Assembly (NCBI GenBank): GCA_963742405.1
Contig: CAVUMB010000006.1
Span: forward strand, 124,001-188,000
Source: JAGVSR01 sp963742405
Lineage (GTDB): Bacteria > Pseudomonadota > Alphaproteobacteria > Rhizobiales > Hyphomicrobiaceae
Reading direction: 5' to 3'
DNA length: 64,000 bases
The notes under the pieces are model-generated. The model saw nothing but the letters and a program-made list of their open reading frames with translations. It had not been told where the DNA came from and did no database searches. This document shows positions 9,254 to 18,186 of the stretch, piece after piece (position 1 is the first letter of the stretch; the number at the start of each line of letters is the position of its first letter). Made by a program: the position numbers and the translations under genes.

Positions 9254-11146
9254 ATGTCGATTGAATTGAGCCGCCTGACACCGGTGCTTCTGATAGGTCT
9301 GTCCATCGTCGGTGCCACACCGACGTCGGCCGCCGAGGCAACTGAGCCTCCGGCGATTGTGCTGGCGCAAGCCCCGCCGCCGGAAGGAGCAACCGAGAAC
9401 CCACCCCCGCCGGAAGAGAACAAAAAGAAAAACGATAAGCGCCAGCGCGATCCCGTCGAGAAGCGCCAGTCCCCGCCGCAACAGGGCGGCGGTCAGGACG
9501 CGGCGAAAGAGCAGCGCCGTCTGCAGCGCGAACAACAAAAGGCGCTCCAGCAGCAGCAGCAGCGCCAGCAGCAGCTCCAGCAGAACCAAAACCGCGCCGC
9601 CGAACGCGATCAGCAAAAGAAACAGGAGTTCGAGCGCCGCCGTCTCGAACTAGAGCAGAAGAAAGCCGGACAGGATCAGCAGCGCCAGCAACAGCTGCAG
9701 GAGAACCAGCGCCGCGCAGCCGAACGCGATCAGCTGCAAAAACAGGAACTCGAGAAGCGTCGACTTGATCTGGAGCAGAAGAAGGCGGCCCAGGATCAGC
9801 AGCGTCAGCAGCAGCTGCAGGAGAACCAGCGCCGCGCAGCCGAACGCGATCAACTGCAAAAACAGGAAATCGAGAAGCGTCGCCTAGAAGCGGAGAGCCA
9901 GAAGGCCGCTCAGGAACAGCAACGGGTGAAGAACCAACAGGAAAAGGACCGCGCCCGGCTGCCGAATGATCCGAACCCCAATGTCGATCGCCGCGATGTC
10001 AATCGCCCGGCTGTGGTCGGCGTGCCTCCGCCTGCGCGCGACGGCGGACCGCCCGCCGTGGTGCCGACGAATGATCCAAATCGCCGCGTCAGCAAGGACT
10101 GGCGCCGCGACGGAGTGCGCCCGCCCGTGGCCCAGGAAGAACTTCGCCGCAGCTACGTTCAGCCGAAACGTCAGGCACGGTCCTTCGACGACGTGAAGCG
10201 TAATCGCCGCGAGCGTTTCATCAACAACGGCAACGTCCGCGTCATCGAGGAAGCCGACCGTCGCGTCATCGTACGCCAGGACAACCGCTCGTTCATTCGC
10301 CATGACGAAACGGAGCGTTTCCGCCGCATTGCGCCCGACGCTCGCACCATACGTCGCGCCGACGGCACTTCGACGACGTTCATTACGCGCCACGGCGGCG
10401 TCCGCATCTACGACGTCACGGACCGCAACGGGCGACTTTTGTACCGCTATCGCCGGTATCCCGATGGCCGCGAAGTCATCCTCATCGACAACCGCCGCTA
10501 CTATCGCCGCGACAGGGATCGCAATCGCGACGTCCTGATCGGCGCCGGCATCGGCCTCTTGATCGGCAGCGCCGTGGCTCTCGCTGAGCCGCAGGTCCGC
10601 ATTCCGCGCGACCGATACATCGTCGACTATGACCAGGCCTCCGACGATGATCTCTACGAAGCGTTGACCGCACCGCCGATCGAACGACTGGATCGCGGCT
10701 ATTCGCTGGACGAGGTTCGTTACTCGCGCAGCCTGCGCGACCGCATGCGTCGCATCGATCTCGAAACCGTCACGTTCGACTTCGGCTCATGGGAGGTCGG
10801 CCCTGACCAGGAGCGTGCGCTTGAACGTGTGGCCGAGAGCATCAACCGGGCCCTTGAAACTAACCCAGACGAAATCATCATGATCGAAGGCCATACTGAC
10901 GCCGTCGGCTCGCAGGAGGATAACCTCACGCTATCCGATCGCCGCGCTCAGTCCGTAGCCGAGATCTTGACCACAGCTTTCGGCGTGCCGCCTGAAAACC
11001 TCGTGACGCAAGGCTACGGCGAGGAACAACTGAAGGTCCCCACCGACGGCCCCGAGCGCCTGAACCGCCGCATCACCGTTCGCCGCATCGGCCCGCTGCT
11101 GTCCGGCAAGTTCGAGGAGCCTGCCGCCTACGACGATCGCCGCTAG
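9254..11146 (+). CDS. OmpA-family outer-membrane/periplasmic protein with a 40-residue-repeat coiled coil
   Basis: 630 residues. A signal peptide (LLIGLSIVGATPTSAAE) is followed by a Pro-rich linker, then residues about 75-235 of Gln/Arg/Glu/Lys-rich helix built from 40-residue repeats (QQLQENQRRAAERDQLQKQE), a basic/aromatic middle region (about 290-430) with one Gly-rich hydrophobic segment (VLIGAGIGLLIGSAVAL), and a C-terminal OmpA domain (about 510-620) with TVTFDFGSWEV, IEGHTDAVGSQEDNLTLSDRRA and VTQGYGEE. The OmpA domain should bind peptidoglycan. The coiled coil probably acts as a spacer or ruler across the periplasm; that is inference. The repeats are described separately. Confidence 0.88.
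   Translation: MSIELSRLTPVLLIGLSIVGATPTSAAEATEPPAIVLAQAPPPEGATENPPPPEENKKKNDKRQRDPVEKRQSPPQQGGGQDAAKEQRRLQREQQKALQQQQQRQQQLQQNQNRAAERDQQKKQEFERRRLELEQKKAGQDQQRQQQLQENQRRAAERDQLQKQELEKRRLDLEQKKAAQDQQRQQQLQENQRRAAERDQLQKQEIEKRRLEAESQKAAQEQQRVKNQQEKDRARLPNDPNPNVDRRDVNRPAVVGVPPPARDGGPPAVVPTNDPNRRVSKDWRRDGVRPPVAQEELRRSYVQPKRQARSFDDVKRNRRERFINNGNVRVIEEADRRVIVRQDNRSFIRHDETERFRRIAPDARTIRRADGTSTTFITRHGGVRIYDVTDRNGRLLYRYRRYPDGREVILIDNRRYYRRDRDRNRDVLIGAGIGLLIGSAVALAEPQVRIPRDRYIVDYDQASDDDLYEALTAPPIERLDRGYSLDEVRYSRSLRDRMRRIDLETVTFDFGSWEVGPDQERALERVAESINRALETNPDEIIMIEGHTDAVGSQEDNLTLSDRRAQSVAEILTTAFGVPPENLVTQGYGEEQLKVPTDGPERLNRRITVRRIGPLLSGKFEEPAAYDDRR
9541..9920 (+). repeat. Tandem 120-bp coding repeats in the OmpA-family gene
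   Basis: Blocks beginning near 9541, 9661 and 9781 align column by column with a period of exactly 120 bp (40 codons), with a degenerate fourth start near 9901. The two central copies are near identical, for example both encode QQLQENQRRAAERDQLQ. The first copy is diverged and CAG-rich. The number of units could easily vary between strains by slippage or recombination. Confidence 0.9.
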
Positions 11147-11168
11147 ACGTCGTTAACGGGATCGAAAA

Positions 11169-11189
11169 GGGGGCGGGCCGCCCGCCCCC
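11169..11189. terminator. GC-rich hairpin after the OmpA-family gene
   Basis: GGGGGCGGGC pairs with GCCCGCCCCC in a tight hairpin 22 bp after the stop. An AAAA run precedes it, so the T-run needed for intrinsic termination is on the minus strand. It may therefore be bidirectional at best. Confidence 0.45.
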
Positions 11190-11226
11190 CTGCCCACAGC
11201 AGCGCGAACGTGCTAGGTCGCGGCCG

Positions 11227-12313
11227 ATGCACGACACGCCTCTGAGATCACCGCCGCCCCGCCCCGCCATCGACCTCATTGAGACCGAGGGCTTTGCCGA
11301 TTATGCGCTGCTTGATAGCGGCGAGGGCCGTAAGCTTGAACGCTTCGGCGCGATCATCGTCGATCGGCCGGAGCCGCAGGCGCTGTGGAGGCCGCGGCTG
11401 ACCAAATCAGAATGGGCCAAGGCCCACGCCGTTTTCTCCGCCTCCGCCGAAGACGAGGACAAAGGCCGCTGGCGCATCGACAAGCCCGTCCCCGATCGTT
11501 GGCCGATTAGATTGGAACTCGACGCGCCGGGCGGCCAGCGGCACGCGGCCGGCTCCCCGTTAGGGGAGTCGCGTGACGCCAATCATCATGCCCTTCCGGC
11601 CGGCTCCGCGCAGCGGAGTCGGAAGGCGCCAATCATCATACGCCTTCCGGCCGGCTCCGCGCAGCGGAGTCGGAAGGCGCCAATGTTAAACTCCTCTGCA
11701 AGATGCAGGGCCTCTGGCATCTGGGGCTCTTCCCCGAGCAGGTGCCGCACTGGCAGTGGATGCTGGAACGCATCGCCACCGTGAACGACGGCCCGCCGCG
11801 CGTGCTCAATCTCTTCGCCTACACCGGTGCCGCGACGTTGCTGGCCGCCGCCGTCGGCGCCGAGGTGACTCATCTTGATGCGTCCAAGAAGGCGATCGCC
11901 TGGGGCCGCGAGAACCAGACCGCCTCCAAACTCGATGCGGCCAAGATCCGCTGGATCCTCGACGACGCGGCAAAGTTCGTCGCCCGCGAGGTCCGCCGCG
12001 GCAAGACCTATCACGTCATCCTCATCGACCCGCCGAAGTTCGGCCGCGGTCCCGAAGGCGAAGTTTGGGACCTGTTCACGAACTTGCCCGCCTTCCTGGC
12101 CGATTGCGCCCGGCTGCTCGACCCGAAACAGTCGTCCATGATCCTGACGGTGTATGCGATCCGCGCCTCCGCGCTCGCCTTCGATCAGCTGATGCGCGAC
12201 ACGCTGAAAGACAAGGGCGGCGACTTCCACACCGGCGAACTCGCGATCCGCGCGCACGCGGCGGCTTCGCCGTGCCGACATCGCTGTTCACGCGCTGGGT
12301 CTCCTCCCCATGA
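11227..12313 (+). pseudogene. Class I SAM-dependent rRNA methyltransferase (RlmI/RlmK-like), split by REP elements and a 3' frameshift
   Basis: Three frames together give one recognisable methyltransferase. Part one (11227-11541) ends DKPVPDRWPIRLELDAPGGQR. A 140-bp block of three palindromic repeats follows. Part two (from 11682) reads NVKLLCKMQGLWHLGLFPEQ, then the SAM-binding LNLFAYTGAATL and the catalytic-region LIDPPKFGRG. Near 12262 the frame shifts again: LAIR joins GGFAVPTSLFTRWVSSP, which stops at 12311-12313 over the ATG of the next gene. Deleting 11542-11681 joins parts one and two in frame, so the repeat array is a clean insertion. The 3' shift looks like one missing base. If both are real the gene is dead; partial products remain possible. 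Confidence 0.8.
11540..11681 (+). repeat. REP-like cluster 1: three palindromic elements inside the methyltransferase gene
   Basis: Elements at 11540-11580, 11590-11630 and 11641-11681, spaced by about 51 bp with AATCATCAT linkers. Elements two and three have outer arms CGCCTTCC / GGAAGGCG, an internal GGCCGG bulge and an inner hairpin CTCCGC-GCA-GCGGAG. Element one has different outer arms (ACGCG / CGCGT) and inner arms (CTCCCC-GTTA-GGGGAG). The pairing is kept although the sequence differs. Confidence 0.9.
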
Positions 12314-13125
12314 CGCGCACCATCAAGCCGATCACCAGTTTGACCAACGAGCGCGTCAAGGCGATCCGCGCCCTCGAAATGCGCAAGGAGCGCAAGGAAA
12401 CGGGCCTCTTTCTCGCCGAAGGCGCGTCGATCATCATGACCGCGCGTTCTGCTGGCTTCCGCCCCGAAACGCTCGTCTATCGCGCCGGCGCACTCGAAAC
12501 CGAGACGCAGCGCCGCCTCGTCGACACCGCGCTCGACGACGGCGCGGAGGTGCTCGAAGTCTCGGGCGCGGTACTTGAAAAACTTGCTGCGAAGGACAAC
12601 CCGCAGACGATGCTGGCGACGTTCCGCCAGCGCTGGGCGAGTTTGCCCGAACCGAAAGCCGTGCAGCCCAAATCGCTCTGGCTGGCGCTGGAGGACATCC
12701 GCGATCCGGGCAACCTCGGCACCATCATCCGCACGGCCGACGCGGTCGGCGCGGCGGGCATTATCCTCGTTGGCCAGTGCACCGATCCCTATTCGCGCGA
12801 AGCCGTACGCGCGACGATGGGCTCGATTTTCAACGTGCCGCTCGTCGCCATCGAGCGGAATACGTTCCTGACGTGGGTGCCGCGTTGGCCGGGCGATACG
12901 GTCGCCACCACGCTCGACGCGCGCGAGGATTTCCGCATCGCGACCTATAATTCGCCCGTGCTCCTGATGATGGGCTCCGAAGGCCCCGGCCTCAGCACGG
13001 CGATGGCGGCGATCGCGACGCGCCGCGTGAAAATCCCCATGTCCGGCAAGCTCGACAGCCTGAACCTAGCCGTTGCCACCGCGATCCTGCTCTATCAACT
13101 CCGCGGCCCGCAATTGAAACTATAG
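12310..13125 (+). CDS. TrmH/SpoU-family RNA 2'-O-methyltransferase
   Basis: SPOUT-class methyltransferase of 271 residues that probably methylates a ribose in rRNA or tRNA. The N-terminal substrate-binding domain starts ITSLTNERVKAIRALEMRK. The C-terminal knot holds the three SpoU motifs: RDPGNLGTIIRTADA, LMMGSEGPGLS and IPMSGKLDSLNLAVA. The ATG overlaps the TGA of the upstream methyltransferase remnant (ATGA), showing translational coupling of two RNA-modifying enzymes. A REP element begins three bases after the stop. Confidence 0.9.
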   Translation: MTRTIKPITSLTNERVKAIRALEMRKERKETGLFLAEGASIIMTARSAGFRPETLVYRAGALETETQRRLVDTALDDGAEVLEVSGAVLEKLAAKDNPQTMLATFRQRWASLPEPKAVQPKSLWLALEDIRDPGNLGTIIRTADAVGAAGIILVGQCTDPYSREAVRATMGSIFNVPLVAIERNTFLTWVPRWPGDTVATTLDAREDFRIATYNSPVLLMMGSEGPGLSTAMAAIATRRVKIPMSGKLDSLNLAVATAILLYQLRGPQLKL

Positions 13126-13127
13126 CG

Positions 13128-13210
13128 GCGCCTTCCGGCCGGCTCGCCGAAGGCGTGTCGGAAGGCGCAATTAAACACCCCGGCTCCGCGCCAGCGGAGT
13201 CGGAAGGCGC
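13128..13210 (+). repeat. REP-like cluster 2: one full and one left-truncated element
   Basis: Full element 13128-13168: outer arms GCGCCTTCC / GGAAGGCGC, GGCCGG bulge, inner CTCGCC-GAA-GGCGTG with one mismatch. Truncated element 13178-13210 keeps CCGGCTCCGCG, GCGGAGTCGG and AAGGCGC but lacks the left outer arm. It shares its outer-arm sequence with cluster 1. Confidence 0.88.
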
Positions 13211-13643
13211 AATCAATAAAGAGGGCGGGGCGCGACGGAGCCGCGGTCGTCCGTAGGAGTATTCAAAAGGCGCCGTGACGCCCCGCTGCGACGGGCTTCG
13301 CCTGGGCTCGCTCTTACCCCAGGTCTGCCGGCTGCCATTTTTAACGGGCACAACATCCCGACCCTGCGTTACCGCCGGGCATGCAGATCTAGTAGGAAGG
13401 GTTGGCCTGCGTGGCCGCGTAGGTCCTCCCTCACCCGTACCCGCATCGCACCATCCGAACGCCTCCGGACAGCGCCCCCAAGTGATGCAGGTGCGCACAG
13501 TGTAGGGGAACCGGAAGAGGGCGGGGATAAGATTGGGTGCACCTCCTCTCCACCCCAGCGGGGAGCGTTTGGTTTTTGGGGTCTGGTTTTTGGGGTCAGC
13601 CCCGTTGTCACACCTTGTCACAACGCGATGAGCCGCAAAGAAC

Positions 13644-13796
13644 GTCATCCCGGCGCGCGAGCGCAAGCGAGCCGGCCGGGACCCAGTCAATTCGCGACGC
13701 GAAGATTTCGGCCGCTTGGTTTGCGATGTCGTAGCGCTTGTCGAACCAGCGAGCTCTCTGAACCTCGTCTGGGTCCCGGCCTTCGCCGGGATGACG
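13644..13796. repeat. Inverted pair of GTCATCCCGG...CCGGGACCCAG intergenic repeats
   Basis: One copy at 13644-13686 (GTCATCCCGGCG ... CCGGGACCCAG) and an opposite copy at 13769-13796 (CTGGGTCCCGG CCTTCG CCGGGATGAC) flank about 80 bp, so the whole could fold into a long hairpin. I recognise the arm sequence as a common intergenic repeat in Alphaproteobacteria. The left copy carries a CGAGCGCAAGCGAG insert and a GCCGGCCGG core like that of the REP-like family, hinting at relatedness. Confidence 0.75.
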
Positions 13797-14030
13797 GTGT
13801 GGTGGGGAGTCATGCAGAACGCGAGTTCGAACCTCTGCTTTGCAGAGAAACCGGACGTGGGGCCGCCTGGGCCTTCTCAGCAAAGATTAACGTCCGCATT
13901 GCCGTCACAAGCGGCCAGGTGCGCAAAGTCAGCGTGGGGCCATTTTCAGAAGTGAAAGCTATTGTGATAGGTAGTGTACGAATATAACCTTCAGCATACT
14001 CAGTTTAAAGCGTCGACGGAGCCTGGAATT

Positions 14031-15581
14031 ATGAAATCAGTGTGTCGCTCATTCATGTTGGCTTGCGCTGCCGTGGTGCTCGTCTCAATGCCAGCCATGG
14101 CGCAACAGAAACCCAACATCCTCGTCATCTGGGGCGACGATATCGGCACCTCCAACATCAGCTTCAACAACCGCGGAATGATGGGTTACAAAACGCCCAA
14201 CATTGACCGTGTCGCCAATGAAGGTGTCGCCTTCACAGACTATTACGCCCAGCAATCATGCACGGCGGGGCGCGCGGCCTTCATAGGCGGTACCAATCCA
14301 CTTCGCACCGGCATGACCAAGGTTGGTGTCCCTGGCGCCACCGAAGGCTGGCAGAAGACTGACGTAACGATGGCGACAGTGCTGAAAGCGCAGGGCTACG
14401 CCACGGGACAGTTCGGCAAGAACCATCAAGGCGATCGCGACGAATTCCTGCCTACTATGCATGGTTTCGACGAATTCCTCGGCAACCTCTATCACCTCAA
14501 TGCCGAGGAAGAGCCGGAGAACGAGGACTATCCGACCGATCCGGCGTTTCGCAAACAGTTCGGTCCGCGCGGCGTAATCAAAGCCACCGCCGATGGGAAG
14601 GGCGGGCAAAACATTGTCGACACGGGTCCGCTGACCAAGAAGCGTATGGAAACGATCGACGACGAAACCATTGAAGCCGCCAAGGACTTCATTACGCGCC
14701 AAGTGAAGGCCGGCAAGCCGTTCTTCACCTGGTGGAACGGCACCCGTATGCACTTCCGTACGCACGTGCGGGCCGACCGCAGGACCAAGGGCCATGACGA
14801 ATACACGGACGGCATGATCGAGCACGACATGCACGTAGGCCAGCTTCTTAAGCTCTTGGACGAACTCGGTATTGCCGACAACACGATCGTCCAGTACTCG
14901 ACAGACAACGGCCCCCACTTCAACACGTGGCCGGATGCCGGTAACACGCCCTTCCGTTCGGAGAAAAACTCGAACTGGGAAGGCGCGTACCGGGTACCCG
15001 CGTTCATTCGCTGGCCCGGCAAGTTCCCAGCGGGCGTGACCCTCAACGGGATCGTTTCGCATCAGGACTGGCTGCCGACCTTTGCCGCGGCGGCAGGCGC
15101 TCCCGACATCAAGGAGAAACTACTCACGGGCGTTGAACTCAACGGCCGCACTTACAAGAACCACATCGACGGCTACAACATGCTCGACTACCTGAGCGGC
15201 AAGACTGAGAATTCACCGCGACCAGCGTTCATCTATGTCAATGACGACGCGGACATCGTTGCTATCCGTTGGAATGACTGGAAGGTTGTCTACAAGGAGA
15301 ACCGTGGCCAGGGGTTCGGTGTGTGGCGCGAGCCTTTCACAAACCTGCGTGTACCGCTCGTGTTCAATCTGCGCCGGGATCCCTACGAGCGGGCCCAGCA
15401 TAACGCCAATATCTACGAAGATTGGGCCCTCGACCGTCCTTTCATCATATTCGGCGCAACGGCGATCGCGACACAGTTTTTGACGACCCTGAAGGAGTTC
15501 CCACCGAGCCAGACGCCGGGTTCCTTCAACCTCGATTCAGTCAAAAAGCAGATCGAAGAAACGACAAGGACGGAAAACTGA
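14031..15581 (+). CDS. Exported arylsulfatase (sulfatase family, formylglycine type)
   Basis: Predicted periplasmic sulfate-ester hydrolase, 516 residues from the ATG at 14031 (GGAG nine bases upstream). The signal peptide spans residues 1-24 with a cleavage site after AMA. Metal-binding Asp36/Asp37 lie in WGDDIG, the modified Cys77 in the CTAGR signature (77-81), and STDNGPH is the second metal-binding motif. The signature has Ala in place of the more usual Pro. The maturation enzyme that makes formylglycine is not in the window. The gene stands alone between repeats and a hairpin and shows no metabolic partner, so lateral acquisition is possible. The substrate is unknown. Confidence 0.88.
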   Translation: MKSVCRSFMLACAAVVLVSMPAMAQQKPNILVIWGDDIGTSNISFNNRGMMGYKTPNIDRVANEGVAFTDYYAQQSCTAGRAAFIGGTNPLRTGMTKVGVPGATEGWQKTDVTMATVLKAQGYATGQFGKNHQGDRDEFLPTMHGFDEFLGNLYHLNAEEEPENEDYPTDPAFRKQFGPRGVIKATADGKGGQNIVDTGPLTKKRMETIDDETIEAAKDFITRQVKAGKPFFTWWNGTRMHFRTHVRADRRTKGHDEYTDGMIEHDMHVGQLLKLLDELGIADNTIVQYSTDNGPHFNTWPDAGNTPFRSEKNSNWEGAYRVPAFIRWPGKFPAGVTLNGIVSHQDWLPTFAAAAGAPDIKEKLLTGVELNGRTYKNHIDGYNMLDYLSGKTENSPRPAFIYVNDDADIVAIRWNDWKVVYKENRGQGFGVWREPFTNLRVPLVFNLRRDPYERAQHNANIYEDWALDRPFIIFGATAIATQFLTTLKEFPPSQTPGSFNLDSVKKQIEETTRTEN

Positions 15582-15589
15582 TCGACATC

Positions 15590-15619
15590 AAGGCCGCCGC
15601 CCGCAAGTGCGGCGGCCTT
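15590..15619 (+). terminator. Hairpin after the arylsulfatase
   Basis: A perfect 11-bp stem AAGGCCGCCGC / GCGGCGGCCTT with an 8-base loop starts nine bases after the stop. It is followed by ATCATG rather than a T-run, so termination is likely but not textbook. Confidence 0.55.
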
Positions 15620-15836
15620 ATCATGGGCCGCCTCAGCTCCATCAACAATTTGCGAAAGCGGTAGAACTCGCGTAGCGACCGCCACAACTCAAGTAAGGTC
15701 CGCTTAGGGTAAAGAGCGGCTTTCCGCTCGACGACTGTAACATCCGCTTCGCCTATGAAACCAGTCGCAACTGACGCTCGTCACCGAGCAAGTGTTCCAC
15801 CGTCCACATTTGTATTTCGCTCCGAACCACCCCCCC

Positions 15837-16622
15837 CTACTTCCTTACCACCCCCAGTCCCAGCCGCACTCCACTATCAGCCATCGCTTCCTCCAGTACG
15901 CCGCCGATGCGATCGCACCATGCTTGCACGCCGTCCGTCGTCGCGACGAGATCGTTGCGCACTTCGATGAGAACGTGCGCGAGGCCACGCGCGGTGCCGT
16001 GGCGGTGCATACAGTCATTCTCGAGGTAGCCGTGGTAGGGCTCGTTGTCGCCGACGACGAGATCGGGATCTTCGCGCAGGCCCGTCAGAAAAATTCGCGC
16101 CAGACGGTCATCGCGATCCCAGAGAATTCCTGCGTGCCACGGTCGCGGCTCGCCGCGCCAGATCGGCGTGAAAGTATGGATCGAAATCAGCGCCGGAGCG
16201 ATGCCGCCCGCCAGAGCCGCTTCGATCGCGCCCTCGATGGCGCGATGATAGGGATCGTGAAAGCGCGCGATGCGTTCGGCAATGTCGGCTTGCGTGACCG
16301 ATCGGTTGCCGGGAATGATGGTGCCGTCCGACAGCCGCATGACGAGCGTCGGGTCGTCGGTGCCGCGGTTCGGGTCGATCAGAAGGCGCGAGAAGCACGA
16401 CAGCACCGCCGCCGCATTGAGCCGCCGACTCAAAGCCTCGACCAGGGGTGCCGCGCCGGGGTCCCAGGCGATGTGGCGCTCGAACTCGGTGGCCGGGAGG
16501 CCGAGCGTCCCGAATTCCGGCGGGAGCGCATTGCTGGCGTGGTCGCAGAGGAGAAGAAAGGGCGACAGGCCTATCCGGTCCTCGCCGATAATTCGAACCG
16601 CTTCAAAGTGTTCACGCTGCAC
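15837..16622 (-). CDS. N-formylglutamate amidohydrolase family protein (copy 1)
   Basis: 261 residues from a GTG at 16622 (GGAGGA nine bases upstream). Family motifs include LLLCDHASNALP near residue 24, RLLIDPNRG near 79, SIHTFTPIWRG near 148, and the late HGTARGLAHVLIEVRND. The family hydrolyses N-formylglutamate or related N-formyl/N-acyl amino acids with a bound metal. A second, distinct member lies at 22397-23296. No hut genes are nearby, so a histidine-degradation role cannot be assumed. It is divergent to the glycerate 2-kinase gene. Confidence 0.87.
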   Translation of the reverse strand: MQREHFEAVRIIGEDRIGLSPFLLLCDHASNALPPEFGTLGLPATEFERHIAWDPGAAPLVEALSRRLNAAAVLSCFSRLLIDPNRGTDDPTLVMRLSDGTIIPGNRSVTQADIAERIARFHDPYHRAIEGAIEAALAGGIAPALISIHTFTPIWRGEPRPWHAGILWDRDDRLARIFLTGLREDPDLVVGDNEPYHGYLENDCMHRHGTARGLAHVLIEVRNDLVATTDGVQAWCDRIGGVLEEAMADSGVRLGLGVVRK

Positions 16623-16785
16623 GCCGCCCGGTCCTCCGCACTTGGGCCGATCCTTAACATGTCCCGACCGGTGCGGCGCGCCATTTCAGCGACGGAAGGC
16701 CGCTTGACGGCTCACGGCGCATCCCGCAAACACGACCAAAGTTGAACACCCAAAAATCGAAATCAAAAACGAACGGAAATCCGTC

Positions 16786-18082
16786 ATGGCCTCGAGCGAC
16801 CCGGCTGAGCAGCGTCGATTGCTGCGCGCAATGTACGACAAGGCCGTCTCGCTTGCCCACCCGGACGTGTGCGTGCCGCCGTTCCTGCCCGAGGTGCCCG
16901 AAGGCGGGCGCATTATCATCGTCGGCGCCGGTAAGGCTGCGGCCGCCATGGCGCGGGCAACGGAGAAACATTACGCCGCCAAGGGCCAGGGCGACCGGTT
17001 GCTCGGCTTCGTCACGACACGGCACGGCTATGGCCTGCCCTCGGACATCATCCCGATCATGGAAGCCGGCCATCCGGTGCCCGACGCCAATTCGGTCGCG
17101 TCCGCCAAGTTCGCCGTCCAGCTCGCCCGCTCCGGCGGCCCGAATGACCTCGTGCTCTGCCTGCTGTCGGGCGGTGCGTCGGCCCTGTGGTCCGCGCCCG
17201 TCGAAGGCGTCTCGTTCGAGGCCAAGCGCGGGTTGACCAAGCAGTTGCTGAAATCCGGCGCGCGCATCTCGGAGATGAATTGCGTCAGAAAGCATCTCTC
17301 GCGCATCAAGGGTGGACGGCTCGCGGCCGCGTCCTATCCCGCGCGCCTCATCACACTCGCCATATCCGACGTGCCGGGCGATGACCCCGATGCAATCGGT
17401 TCCGGCCCGACGGTCGCCGACGGCACGACACTGGCCGAAGCTCGCGCGGTGCTCGCCAGTTACAAGATCGCCGCCGCCGATGAAATTGTGCGCGCACTCG
17501 GCTGATCCCAAGAATGAAACACTGAAGCCCGGCGACACGAAGCTCGCCAACGCGACCTACCATCTGGTCGCGGCGCCCAAGGCGTCGCTACTCGGCGCCG
17601 CCGAAATCGCCCGCGCCGCCGGCTACAAAATCGAGCTGCTCGGCGACAGCCTGGAAGGCGAGGCGCGCGAGGTCGGACGTCAACATGCGGCACTGGCGTT
17701 GGCGGCGAAGGCTCGCGGCGAGCGCGTCGCGTTCATCTCGGGCGGTGAGTTCACGGTGACGGTGACCGGTCATGGTTCAGGCGGCCCCAATCAAGAATAC
17801 ATGATGGGCGTTGCCCTCGGGCTCGACGGCGCGGCCGGCATCTCGGCGCTGGCCGGCGACACCGACGGCATCGACGGTGGTGGCGGCAACCCGGACGATC
17901 CGGCCGGCGCGATCGTCACACCCGACACGCTGGCGCGCGCGCGGGCGAAAAACCTCGATCCAGCCGCAATGCTGGCCAATAACGATTCAACCGCCTTCTT
18001 CCGCCAGATCGGTGATTTATTGGAATGCGGGCCGACGCAGACGAACGTCAATGATTTCCGCGTCTTGCTGGTCGATCCGTGA
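16786..18082 (+). CDS. Glycerate 2-kinase (type-2, MOFRL family), frame broken by one base
   Basis: Phosphorylates glycerate for entry into lower glycolysis. The N-terminal domain has IIIVGAGKAAAAMA and LCLLSGGASALW; the C-terminal MOFRL domain has FISGGEFTVTVTGHG, GGPNQEYMMG and AGDTDGIDGGG. The first frame stops at a TGA (17503-17505) after VRALG; the +1 frame goes on as DPKNETLKPGDTKLAN to 18082. Removing one G at 17500-17501 gives one protein of about 431 residues, the normal length. Two genes downstream lies pyk, so the block serves the glycerate-to-pyruvate stretch of central metabolism. Confidence 0.85.
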
Positions 18083-18186
18083 TGAGCCTGCCGTGCAGCT
18101 CGGTGGCCAAAGGGGGCGCGACGCTCGCTCCCTGTCGGAGTCGCGCGGCGCGTGCTAGGCACAGCAGCCGGTAGAGACGTTCGAGA

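Larger units (their letters stand above)
13126..14030. other. Repeat-rich 905-bp intergenic region upstream of the arylsulfatase
   Basis: Contents in order: two REP-like elements (13128-13210); about 350 bp with no family I recognise; a doubled 14-bp motif GGTTTTTGGGGTC (13571-13598); an inverted pair of GTCATCCCGG / CCGGGATGAC elements (13644-13796); and a perfect hairpin CTCTGC-TTT-GCAGAG (13830-13844). Short open frames exist on both strands but have no start signals or family resemblance. It reads as a landing area for repeats between an RNA-methyltransferase unit and the sulfatase gene. Confidence 0.65.

Noticed and set aside
11590..11681. Evenly spaced repeats that might be a CRISPR array
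   Set aside because: Only two to three units, each itself a large palindrome with AT-rich linkers shorter than spacers; the same element occurs alone elsewhere and no cas genes are present.
13805..13850. GTTCGAACC resembling a tRNA T-loop
   Set aside because: Flanking bases do not pair as a T-stem and no acceptor or anticodon arm is present.
13628..13987. Open frames in the repeat-rich region before the sulfatase
   Set aside because: They run through the inverted repeat pair and encode repeat-derived sequence; no start signals.
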